Source: Kitasatospora sp. Root107 (GTDB lineage: Bacteria; Actinomycetota; Actinomycetes; Streptomycetales; Streptomycetaceae). From it: 64,000 nt of DNA. Shown here one piece after another: positions 25,366-33,375 of this stretch. Location: assembly GCF_001424875.1 (NCBI RefSeq), contig NZ_LMCT01000001.1, positions 610,886-674,885 on the forward strand. Direction: 5' to 3'. The position numbers were made by a program, and so were the translations under genes. Below the pieces are notes generated by a model that worked only from the letters and a program-made list of their open reading frames with translations, made no database searches and was not told the origin of the DNA. Positions within the stretch are counted from its first letter, which is position 1; each line of letters opens with the position of its first letter.

Positions 25366-25806
25366 CTAGAAGTGGGCCAGCTTGTAGAGGACGGGTGCGG
25401 CCTCCTTGAGTACCGCCCACTCCTCCTCGGTCAGCCCCTGGGCCAGTTCGGCCAGCCAGGCGTTCCGCCTGCGGCGGCTCTCCGCGAGGATCGCCTCCGC
25501 CTGCTCGGTGGCACTGACCACCACCTGCCGGCGGTCCTCCGGGTGCGGCTCGCGCCGGACCAGGCCCTTCTCCTCCAGCATCGCGATGATCCGGGTCATC
25601 GACGGCGGCTGGACGTGTTCCTTCCTGGCGAGCTCACCAGGGGTGGCCTTGCCGCACCTGCCGAGGGTGCCGAGCACCCCGATCTCGGTGGGGCTCAACG
25701 ACTCCTCGACCCGCTGGTGTCGCAACCGGCGGGAAAGGCGCATGGCGGACGAACGCAGCTGGCTGACCGCTGCGAGGTCCTCCTCGGACATCTCGGGCAT
25801 AGTCAT
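25366..25806 (-). CDS. MarR-family transcriptional regulator
   Basis: A 146-aa winged-helix regulator (SPTEIGVLGTLGRCGKATPGELARKEHVQPPSMTRIIAMLEEKGLVRREPHPEDRRQVVVSAT). The wing with the DRR motif is intact. ATG at 25806; a second ATG at 25800 is possible. It is upstream of the MFS exporter on the same strand and should repress it. An inverted repeat overlapping its start codon suggests autoregulation. Confidence 0.92.
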   Translation of the reverse strand: MTMPEMSEEDLAAVSQLRSSAMRLSRRLRHQRVEESLSPTEIGVLGTLGRCGKATPGELARKEHVQPPSMTRIIAMLEEKGLVRREPHPEDRRQVVVSATEQAEAILAESRRRRNAWLAELAQGLTEEEWAVLKEAAPVLYKLAHF

Positions 25807-25832
25807 TAGCCTATCTCATTACTCTCGCTAAT
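25805..25832 (-). promoter_or_regulatory. Candidate MarR operator over its own start
   Basis: ATTAGC (25805-25810) and GCTAAT (25827-25832) form an inverted repeat with a 16-base AT-rich spacer, in a genome that is otherwise strongly GC-rich. It overlaps the start codon and 5' end of the MarR gene, so MarR binding would block both promoter and ribosome. Confidence 0.5.
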
Positions 25833-26043
25833 AAAAACTCATATCCGCGGGTCGCCAGGAAGGCTGGACATCCCGTCAGGACTTCGTGCCCAGCTCTTGG
25901 CGTACTCGTGAAGGACCCACCCTGACCTGGGAGTTCACCAAATCCCCCAAGGTTGCCCTGATTCTGACCCACCGTTAGCCTCCAGGTTGTCAGGAACACA
26001 GCACGCCGGCACAGTGCACCCCACCCCCGTCCAGGGAGTCTTC

Positions 26044-26823
26044 TTGGGTCACATCGACCACGCTGTCCACGGCTGGGTCACCCCGGCGATCTCCTACTTG
26101 GCTGCCTGCCTCGGGGCCCTGCTCGCCCTCCGCAGCACCCGGTGGGCGCTGCTCACCGAGGGCCGGACCAGACGGAACTGGCTCACCTTCGCCTCGATAT
26201 CGCTCGGCCTCGGCATCTGGAGCATGCACTTCATCGCGATGCTCGGCTTCGCGGTCCGCGGCGCCGAGATCCGCTACAACGTCCCGCTCACCGTGCTCAG
26301 CCTGGTGGTCGCCATCCTGGTGGTCGGCGCCGGCATCTTCACCGTCGGCTACAGCAGCCGGCCGGTCGGCTCGCTGCTGGCCGGCGGTGTGGCCACCGGG
26401 CTCGGGGTGGCCGCCATGCACTACCTCGGGATGGCCGCGATGCGGGTCTCCGGCACCATCGCGTACGACACCACCACGGTGGCGGTCTCGGTCGGCATCG
26501 CGATCTTCGCGGCGACCGCCGCGCTCTGGGCCGCGCTGAACATCCAGGGCACCGCGGCCGTGCTGGCCGCCGCACCGGTGATGGGGGTCGCGGTCTGCGC
26601 GATGCACTACACCGGCATGACCGCGATCAGCGTCCAGCTCTCGGCGGTCCGCACCACGCCGCCCGGGGTGATCGGGCTGCAGTTCGTCTTCCCGCTCGCC
26701 GTCGGCCTCGGCACCTACGTGTTCTCCAGTGCACTGGCGTTCGCCGTCGCCCCGAGCAAGCAGACCGGACGTCCCTCGGTCTTCCTCGGCCCGGCCGCGC
26801 CCCTCACCGTCCGGGCTCGGTAA
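26044..26823 (+). CDS. MHYT-domain membrane sensor protein
   Basis: A 259-aa integral membrane protein with about seven TM helices. MHYT signatures occur three times: MHFIAML, MHYLGM and MHYTGM, predicted to bind copper or another metal and to sense oxygen, CO or NO. No GGDEF, EAL or kinase output domain is attached, as in other stand-alone streptomycete members. The TTG at 26044 (AGGGAG at 26032-26037, 6 nt) is chosen because the protein then begins LGHIDHAVHGWVTP, equivalent to the usual MGHxDH start; an upstream TTG at 25987 is unsupported. It is a single gene closed by a strong terminator. Confidence 0.88.
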   Translation: MGHIDHAVHGWVTPAISYLAACLGALLALRSTRWALLTEGRTRRNWLTFASISLGLGIWSMHFIAMLGFAVRGAEIRYNVPLTVLSLVVAILVVGAGIFTVGYSSRPVGSLLAGGVATGLGVAAMHYLGMAAMRVSGTIAYDTTTVAVSVGIAIFAATAALWAALNIQGTAAVLAAAPVMGVAVCAMHYTGMTAISVQLSAVRTTPPGVIGLQFVFPLAVGLGTYVFSSALAFAVAPSKQTGRPSVFLGPAAPLTVRAR

Positions 26824-26831
26824 CCCGGACC

Positions 26832-26868
26832 AGCAGGGCCCCCGCCGCTGCCCGGCGGGGGCCCTGCT
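26832..26868 (+). terminator. Strong intrinsic terminator after the MHYT gene
   Basis: A perfect 16-bp GC-rich stem (26832-26847 with 26853-26868, AGCAGGGCCCCCGCCG arm) with a 5-base loop is followed by T residues. It lies between convergent genes and can serve the minus strand too. Confidence 0.92.
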
Positions 26869-26890
26869 TTCGTGTCAGCGCTCTCGGGTG

Positions 26891-28588
26891 TCAGCCGCGC
26901 AGGTGCGCCGGGGTCTCGGCCGGGCAGCTCTTGTGCACGAAGGCCCGCCGCAGCTGGTGGTAACTCTCGCCCGGGTCGAGGAAGTTGTGCCGCATCCTGG
27001 CCAACTCCTCGGCGCGGTACGCCGCCAGCGGCTTGACCGCCTCGTCGTCGACCCGCCGCTGCTTCTTCGCCAGCAGCCGGGCCGCCAACTCGCCCGACCT
27101 GGCCAGCAGGTCGGCCTGCTCCTGCACCCAGCCCCGGAACGCCGTCGAGTCACCACCACCCACCCGGTCCACCAACCCGAGCGCCAGCGCCTCCCGGGGC
27201 CCGACCGGCAACGCGGCCGCGGTCAGCCGCTCCGCCTGCTCGGCGCCGACCCGCCGCGGCAGCGTGTAGGTCCAGTACTCGGAGCCGTACAGCCCCATCA
27301 GCCGGTAGTGCGGATTGAGCACCGCCGAGGCCCGGCACCACACCTCGTCGGCCGCCAGCGCCAGCATCAGGCCGCCGGCCGCCGCGTTCCCGGCCGGCGC
27401 CGCCACCACGTACTTGTCGGTACTGGTCAGGATCGCCTCGACCAGGTCGTCCATCGCGTTGATGTTCGCCCAGGACTCCGCCGCCGGATCGCCGGCCGCC
27501 TCGATCACGTTCAGATGGATGCCGTTGGAGAAGAAGTCCCGCGACGGCCCCAGCACCAGCACCGACGTCGGCCGCGCCACCGCCGCCCGGTACGCCGCCA
27601 GCAGCCGACGGCACTGCGCCGTACTCATCGCACCACCGGGGAACCCGAACTCCAGGTACCCGACCTCCCCCGCCTCCCGGTAGCGGATCTCCGACCAGGT
27701 CTGCCGCCCGGCCGCCCGCTCGGGCGTGACCGGCACCTCCGGTACGCCCGCCAGTACCAGCGCGGGCCCGAGCACCCGCGCGGCGGGCAGCTTGAAGGTG
27801 GGCGGACCGCCCGCCTCCCGGCGCGGCCGCAGCTGCGGGATCCAGACCGCCCCGTCCACCGTGGCCCGGCACACCGCACCGTCCCGGCTGGCGATCAAGT
27901 CGCCCGGCCTGCCGCGCAGTTCGTCCTCCGCACAGCCGCCGTGCAGGAAGTACTCCCGGCCCATCAGGGTGTCCAGCACCCCCGGCTGACTGTCCGCCGC
28001 CCGCAGCTTGCGCAGCACCGTCGCGGTGTCGTCCGCGGCCCAGTCGATCCGCCGGAACTCCTGCGCGTGGTACGGGCGGAGCTGCCCGGTGACGTCCCAC
28101 TGGGAGTAGTCCAGCGGCTCGGGCCCGTACCAGCCGCCCGCGAACCGCTCGACCGCCAGCAGCACCGCCTCGACCGCCGCGTCCGCGACCTCGTTCCGGT
28201 ACAACTCGCTCTTCCCGCCGGCCCGGACGGTGAACGGCACCGAGGCCCAGATCGGCCCCGCATCCATCTCCGCCACCGCCTGAAGCACCGTCACACCCCA
28301 CTCCGCCGCACCCTGGTGGATCGCCCAGTCCAGCGAGGACGGCCCCCGGTCACCCTTCGGCCCCGGGTGCACGATCAGCACCGGGTGCCGCTGCCAGATG
28401 TCCTCGGGTATCGCCCGGGTCAGCATCGGCGCCAGGATCAGGTCGGGCTGGAACCGGGCCACCCCGGCCCGTACCGCCTCGTCCCCCAGCGCGAGTTCGA
28501 CCCCGAGCGTGTGGCCGCGCTCCCGCAGCTCCACATGGACGCGCTGGGTCAGGCTGTTGAAAGCACTGGCGATCAGCAGAATGCGCAT
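26891..28588 (-). CDS. hypX: HypX-like hydrogenase maturation protein (formyltransferase plus enoyl-CoA hydratase)
   Basis: A 565-aa two-domain protein. Residues 1 to about 250 resemble N10-formyl-tetrahydrofolate formyltransferases (HPGPKGDRGPSSLDWAI with His74, and Asp109 in AEMDAGPIWA). Residues about 300-520 are a crotonase domain (SRDFFSNGIHLNVIE, the oxyanion segment PAGNAAAGGLMLALAADEV). This architecture is HypX/HoxX, which makes CO for the Fe centre of [NiFe]-hydrogenase in air via formyl-CoA. ATG at 28588 has GGAGGG just upstream. No hydrogenase or other hyp gene is in the window, so the target enzyme must lie elsewhere or the protein has another role. Confidence 0.85.
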   Translation of the reverse strand: MRILLIASAFNSLTQRVHVELRERGHTLGVELALGDEAVRAGVARFQPDLILAPMLTRAIPEDIWQRHPVLIVHPGPKGDRGPSSLDWAIHQGAAEWGVTVLQAVAEMDAGPIWASVPFTVRAGGKSELYRNEVADAAVEAVLLAVERFAGGWYGPEPLDYSQWDVTGQLRPYHAQEFRRIDWAADDTATVLRKLRAADSQPGVLDTLMGREYFLHGGCAEDELRGRPGDLIASRDGAVCRATVDGAVWIPQLRPRREAGGPPTFKLPAARVLGPALVLAGVPEVPVTPERAAGRQTWSEIRYREAGEVGYLEFGFPGGAMSTAQCRRLLAAYRAAVARPTSVLVLGPSRDFFSNGIHLNVIEAAGDPAAESWANINAMDDLVEAILTSTDKYVVAAPAGNAAAGGLMLALAADEVWCRASAVLNPHYRLMGLYGSEYWTYTLPRRVGAEQAERLTAAALPVGPREALALGLVDRVGGGDSTAFRGWVQEQADLLARSGELAARLLAKKQRRVDDEAVKPLAAYRAEELARMRHNFLDPGESYHQLRRAFVHKSCPAETPAHLRG

Positions 28589-28757
28589 TTGCCCTCCGAC
28601 GGCAGGTCAGCAGTACCGCGAACACCCCCCGTTCACGCCCTGCTCAGCCCCGCCCCCGAGCCCCGCGCGAGCCTCATCCAAGCATGTCCATGCCGACTCG
28701 AACGGCTGCCCCAGGGACCTCTACAACACCCCTCCCAAACGCCCTCCGAGAACGCAC

Positions 28758-28790
28758 CGAGCCCTCCCATGCGGTGCACGGGAGGGCTCG
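28758..28790 (-). terminator. Stem-loop terminator after the purine permease
   Basis: An 11-bp perfect stem (28758-28768 with 28780-28790, CGAGCCCTCCC arm) with an 11-base loop lies 16 bases beyond the permease stop on the minus strand. Confidence 0.75.
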
Positions 28791-28806
28791 CCGGTGACGC
28801 GTCGGG

Positions 28807-30267
28807 TCAGCCGAGGCCGAGGGCCGGCATCAGGTAGTAGAAGGCGAAGACCGCGGCGACCGCGTAGAGGGCGACCGGGACGGTGCGGCCGCGGCCGGCG
28901 GCGAGGCGCAGGATGCAGAAGGTGATGAAGCCGAAGCCGATGCCGTTGGTGATGCTGTAGCTGAACGGCATCAGGACCATGGTGAGGAAGGCCGGGACGG
29001 CGATCGTGTAGTCGGACCAGTCGATGTCCCGGATCGAGTTGGCCAGGATCAGGAAGCCGACCGTGACCAGGGCCGGGGTGGCGGCCTGGGCCGGGACCAT
29101 GGTGGCGAGCGGGGTGAGGAAGAGCGCGACCAGGAAGAGCCCGCCGGTGACGATCGAGGCGAAGCCGGTACGAGCGCCCTCGCCGACGCCGGCGGTGGAC
29201 TCGACGAAGCAGGTGTTGGCGGAGGAGGAGGTCGCGCCGCCGGCGGCGGTGGCGATGCCGTCCACCATCAGGATCTTGTTGATGCCGGGCAGGTCGCCCT
29301 TCTCGTCCAGCAGGTGGGCCTCGTCGGCGACGCCGAGGATGGTGCCCATCGCGTCGAAGAAGCAGGACATCAGCACGGTGAAGACGAACAGGCAGCCGGT
29401 CAGGATGCCGACCTTGCCGAAACCGCCGAACAGGCTGACCTGACCGACCAGACCGAAGTCGGGGGCGGAGACCGGGTTGCCCGGCCACTCCGGCACGGTC
29501 AGGCCCCAGGAGCTCGCCGGGATGGTCGCGGCCTGGTCGAGCAGGACCGCGACGGCGGTCATCGCCGCGATGCTGATCAGGATCGCGCCGGGGACCTTAC
29601 GGATCATCAGGACCAGGGTGAGCAGCAGGCCCAGGATGAAGACCAGCACCGGCCAGCCGTTCAGGTGGCCGTCGGTGCCGAGCTGGAGCGGGACGGTGGT
29701 GTGCGCGGCGTCCGGGATGCGGCTGACGAAGCCGGCGTCGACCAGGCCGACCAGGGCGATGAAGAGGCCGATGCCGATCGCGATGGCCTTCCGCAGGCCG
29801 AGCGGCACCGCGTTCATCACCCGCTCGCGGAGCCCGGTGGCCACCAGGATCATGATCGCGAAACCGGCCAGCACCACCATGCCCATCGCGTCCGCCCAGG
29901 TCATCCGGGGGGCGAGCTGGAGCGCGACGATGGTGTTGACCCCGAGGCCCGCCGCCAGACCGATCGGCACGTTGCCGATCACACCCATCAGCAGCGTGGT
30001 CAGACCGGCCGTCAGGGCGGTCGCGGTGACCAGCTGGGCGCTGCTCAGGTGGGCGCCGGTCATGTCGACCGCATTGGCCAGGATGATCGGGTTGAGCACC
30101 AGGATGTACGCCATCGTGAAGAAGGTGGCGACACCGCCGCGGACCTCACGGGCGAGCGTGGAGCCGCGCTCGGAGATCTTGAAGAACCGGTCCAGCGGGC
30201 TGGACGGCGGCAGGGTGGCCGGGGAGGGCTCGGGCGACTTTGCGGTCGGCTGGGCCAGCGGAGACAT
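28807..30267 (-). CDS. NCS2/AzgA-type purine (guanine/hypoxanthine) permease
   Basis: A 486-aa transporter with 12-14 TM helices. Typical AzgA-subgroup sequence is visible: GVATFFTMAYILVLNPIIL at the first helix, GLGVNTIVALQLAP, and the SCFFDAMGTILGVADEAHLLD plus ATSSSANTCFVESTAGVGEGARTG motifs, which set the guanine/hypoxanthine:H+ symport group apart from uracil and xanthine carriers. ATG at 30267 has GAGGA at about 5-6 nt; ATG 30282 lacks such a site. It diverges from the DUF2530 gene. No purine riboswitch was recognised in the 240-base leader region. Confidence 0.9.
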   Translation of the reverse strand: MSPLAQPTAKSPEPSPATLPPSSPLDRFFKISERGSTLAREVRGGVATFFTMAYILVLNPIILANAVDMTGAHLSSAQLVTATALTAGLTTLLMGVIGNVPIGLAAGLGVNTIVALQLAPRMTWADAMGMVVLAGFAIMILVATGLRERVMNAVPLGLRKAIAIGIGLFIALVGLVDAGFVSRIPDAAHTTVPLQLGTDGHLNGWPVLVFILGLLLTLVLMIRKVPGAILISIAAMTAVAVLLDQAATIPASSWGLTVPEWPGNPVSAPDFGLVGQVSLFGGFGKVGILTGCLFVFTVLMSCFFDAMGTILGVADEAHLLDEKGDLPGINKILMVDGIATAAGGATSSSANTCFVESTAGVGEGARTGFASIVTGGLFLVALFLTPLATMVPAQAATPALVTVGFLILANSIRDIDWSDYTIAVPAFLTMVLMPFSYSITNGIGFGFITFCILRLAAGRGRTVPVALYAVAAVFAFYYLMPALGLG

Positions 30268-30511
30268 TCGCGTCCTCGTCATGTGGGGGAGGTGAGGAGG
30301 GCGGAGACCCGAGCGTCACTGGCCGGGGCTGCCGGGCGACGGCCGGGCAGTCGGGGGATCGCACCAGGGCCGTAGCGGATTCTCAGTATGAGTTCCTCCA
30401 TCGTGCACGCGCTATCTTCGCGCGTAGAAGGAGCCCATTACGGTCAGATTCGATCATCCGACCCGGCCCACCACTACGGCCCCGAGCACCCCGCCCCGTA
30501 GGCTGGGGCCC

Positions 30512-30787
30512 ATGGCCAAGACCGCACTGCGCCCCTCTCCCCCGCCGCTGGAAGCGAACGACGTTGCGATCGTCGGCGGCGGCACGGTGCTCTGGTTCGT
30601 CGGCTTCCTGGTGCTGCTCCCCTTCAAGGGCAGCCTGGAGCAGCACGGCCACGGCAGCTGGCCGTGGATCTGCCTGGCCGGGGCCGGACTCGGACTGATC
30701 GGCCTCTGGTACTGCCGGGCCCGCCGGGACGCGATCCGCCGCAGCAAGGAGGCGGCGGCCGAGAGCCCCGCCACTCAGCTGGACTGA
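30512..30787 (+). CDS. DUF2530 two-TM membrane protein
   Basis: A 91-aa protein with two TM helices (about 20-38 and 50-68) and a charged C-terminal tail (CRARRDAIRRSKEAAAESP), matching DUF2530, an actinobacteria-only family of unknown function. TAGGCT at 30499-30504 lies 7 nt before the ATG with no ribosome site, pointing to a leaderless mRNA. It is followed 52 bases later by the P-type ATPase gene, which has its own similar promoter. Confidence 0.88.
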   Translation: MAKTALRPSPPPLEANDVAIVGGGTVLWFVGFLVLLPFKGSLEQHGHGSWPWICLAGAGLGLIGLWYCRARRDAIRRSKEAAAESPATQLD

Positions 30788-30839
30788 ATCGGACCAAGGT
30801 AGGGCGCACTGTACAAATCGCCCACCTAGAGTCGGTCCC

Positions 30840-33347
30840 ATGACTCACCCTGCGGAGAACACGGCGACCGAGCCCGGCGACGATGCGCCCGCCCGCCGTT
30901 CCCCTCAGGAGGACCGCGAACGCCCGGGCGGGCTGACCGCCGCCGAGGTCGCCGAGCGGGTGGCGCGCGGCGAGGTGAACGACGTACCCGTCCGCTCCAG
31001 CCGGTCGACTCGCGAGATCGTCCGGGCCAACGTGTTCACCCGGTTCAACGCGATCATCGGCGTCATGTTCGGCATCATCCTGGTGGTCGGGCCGCTCCAG
31101 GACGGACTGTTCGGCCTGGTCATCGTCGCCAACACGGCGATCGGCATCGTCCAGGAGCTGCGCGCCAAGAAGACCCTGGACGGTCTGGCGCTGATCGGCG
31201 AGGCCAAGCCGCAGGTCCGCCGGGACGGCACCGCGCAGCAGGTCGCGGTGGCCGGCATCGTGCTCGACGACACCGTGCTGCTCGGCATCGGCGACAAGGT
31301 GATCGTGGACGGCCGGGTCACCGATGCGGACGGTCTGGAGATCGACGAGTCGCTGCTCACCGGCGAACCGGACCCGGTCCTCAAGCAGCCCGGTGACCAG
31401 GTGATGTCCGGCAGCTTCGTGGTCGCCGGAGCCGGCGCGTTCACCGCCACCAAGGTCGGCCGGGCGGCCTACGCCGCGCAGCTGGCCGAGGAGGCCAGCC
31501 GGTTCACCCTGGTCAGGTCGGAGCTGCGGAGCGGCATCGACGCGATCCTGAAGTTCATCACCTGGCTGCTGATCCCGACCGCGATCGGCCTGATCATCAG
31601 TCAGCTCGCGGTGGAGAGGAACGACTGGCGCGAGGCGGTCCGCCGGATGGTGGCCGGCATCGTGCCGATGGTGCCCGAGGGCCTGGTGCTGCTCACCTCG
31701 GTGGCCTTCGCGATCGGGGTGGTCCGGCTCGGCCGCAAGCAGTGCCTGGTGCAGGAGCTGCCCGCGATCGAGGGGCTGGCCCGGGTGGACACCGTCTGCC
31801 TGGACAAGACCGGCACCCTCACCGAGGGCGGCATGGACCTGGTCGAGCTGCGCCCGCTGGCCGCGTCGGACGGCCAGGGCACCAACGGCCGGCTGCGGCC
31901 GGACGCCCCGTTGGCCAACCACGTGCTCGCCGACCAGCAGATGCTGCGGCAGGCGCTCGGCGCGATGGGCGGCGCCGACTCCCGGCCGAACCCGAGCATG
32001 CAGGCGGTGATCGACGCGTACGGCGACGGCCACGGCAACGGGCAAGGCGACGGCGAGCGCTGGCGGGTGCTGGAGGCGATGCCGTTCTCCTCCGCCCGGA
32101 AGTGGAGCGGGGTGCAGTTGCTGGAGCCGGAGGGCACCGAGGCCAGCTGGCTGCTCGGCGCCCCGGACGTCCTGCTGCCGACCGGTCATCCGGCGCTGGC
32201 CGAGGTGGACGAGCTCGGCTCGCGCGGCCTGCGGGTCCTGCTGCTCGGCCGGACCCCGCAGCCGCTCGACTCCCCCGACCCGGCGGCCGAGCTCCAACCG
32301 CTCGCCCTGGTGGTGCTCCAGCAGCGGCTGCGCGAGGACGCCGCCGACACCCTGCGGTACTTCGAGAGCCAGCAGGTCGAGGCGAAGGTGATCTCCGGTG
32401 ACAGCGCGGTGGCGGTCGGCGCGGTCGCCACGCACCTCGGGCTGCCGGGCGCGGAGCTGCCGTTGGACGCCCGGACCATGCCGACCGACCCCGAGGAACT
32501 GGCCGAGGTCACCGACCGGACCACCGTCTTCGGCCGGGTGTCGCCCCAGCAGAAACGCGACCTGGTCGGCGCGATGCAGTCCCGCGGGCACACCGTGGCG
32601 ATGACCGGCGACGGCGTCAACGACGTGCTCGCGCTCAAGGACGCGGACATCGGCGTGGCGATGGGCTCCGGCAGCGAGGCGACCCGGGCGGTGGCCCAGA
32701 TCGTGCTGCTGGACGACAGCTTCGCCACCCTGCCCTCGGTGGTGGCCGAGGGCCGCCGGGTGATCGGCAACATCGAGCGGGTGGCCAACCTCTTCCTGGT
32801 GAAGACGGTCTACTCGGTGCTGCTGGCCATGCTGGTGGTGATCACCCATGTGCCGTACCCGTTCCTGCCCCGGCACTCGACCGTGCTCAGCTCACTGACC
32901 ATCGGCATCCCGGCCTTCTTCCTCGCCCTGGCCCCGAACAACGAGCGGGCCAGGACGGGTTTCGTCCGGCGGGTGCTGCGGCTCGCCGTCCCCGGCGGGG
33001 TGATCGCGGGTGCGGCCACCTTCACCTCGTACATGCTGGCGCGGGCGAACCACTCGACCGACCTGGAGGCGGACACCAGTGTGGCGACGCTGACGCTGTT
33101 CCTGGTGGCGATGTGGGTGCTGGCGATCGTGGCCCGGCCGTACAACTGGCTGCGGGTCGCGCTGATCGCCACCATGGGCGGGGCGTTCACGCTGGTGCTG
33201 GCGGTGCCGTGGCTGTCGGACTTCTTCCAGCTCTCGCTCAAGGGCCTGCGGGACCCGTTGACCGGGGTGGCCATCGCGCTGGTGGCCGGGCTGCTGCTCG
33301 AGGTGGTCTGGGCGGTGATCGTCCGCCGCAACGGGGACACCGGCTGA
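30840..33347 (+). CDS. CtpE-like P-type cation-translocating ATPase
   Basis: An 835-aa P-type ATPase. The actuator motif reads LLTGEP rather than TGES, the M4 ion-binding motif is PMVPEGL (about 278), the phosphorylated Asp is D322 in DKTGT, and the hinge is MTGDGVNDVLALKDADIGVAMGSG. There are about ten TM helices and no heavy-metal N-terminal domain. The PEGL class and overall sequence match CtpE of mycobacteria, a calcium-uptake ATPase, so Ca2+ is the most likely ion. TAGAGT (30827-30832) lies 7 nt before the ATG, suggesting a leaderless transcript. It converges on the sacsin-like gene with a 28-base gap. Confidence 0.88.
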   Translation: MTHPAENTATEPGDDAPARRSPQEDRERPGGLTAAEVAERVARGEVNDVPVRSSRSTREIVRANVFTRFNAIIGVMFGIILVVGPLQDGLFGLVIVANTAIGIVQELRAKKTLDGLALIGEAKPQVRRDGTAQQVAVAGIVLDDTVLLGIGDKVIVDGRVTDADGLEIDESLLTGEPDPVLKQPGDQVMSGSFVVAGAGAFTATKVGRAAYAAQLAEEASRFTLVRSELRSGIDAILKFITWLLIPTAIGLIISQLAVERNDWREAVRRMVAGIVPMVPEGLVLLTSVAFAIGVVRLGRKQCLVQELPAIEGLARVDTVCLDKTGTLTEGGMDLVELRPLAASDGQGTNGRLRPDAPLANHVLADQQMLRQALGAMGGADSRPNPSMQAVIDAYGDGHGNGQGDGERWRVLEAMPFSSARKWSGVQLLEPEGTEASWLLGAPDVLLPTGHPALAEVDELGSRGLRVLLLGRTPQPLDSPDPAAELQPLALVVLQQRLREDAADTLRYFESQQVEAKVISGDSAVAVGAVATHLGLPGAELPLDARTMPTDPEELAEVTDRTTVFGRVSPQQKRDLVGAMQSRGHTVAMTGDGVNDVLALKDADIGVAMGSGSEATRAVAQIVLLDDSFATLPSVVAEGRRVIGNIERVANLFLVKTVYSVLLAMLVVITHVPYPFLPRHSTVLSSLTIGIPAFFLALAPNNERARTGFVRRVLRLAVPGGVIAGAATFTSYMLARANHSTDLEADTSVATLTLFLVAMWVLAIVARPYNWLRVALIATMGGAFTLVLAVPWLSDFFQLSLKGLRDPLTGVAIALVAGLLLEVVWAVIVRRNGDTG

Positions 33348-33375
33348 CACGTACTCAGCCGGTGTCCGATGCGTT

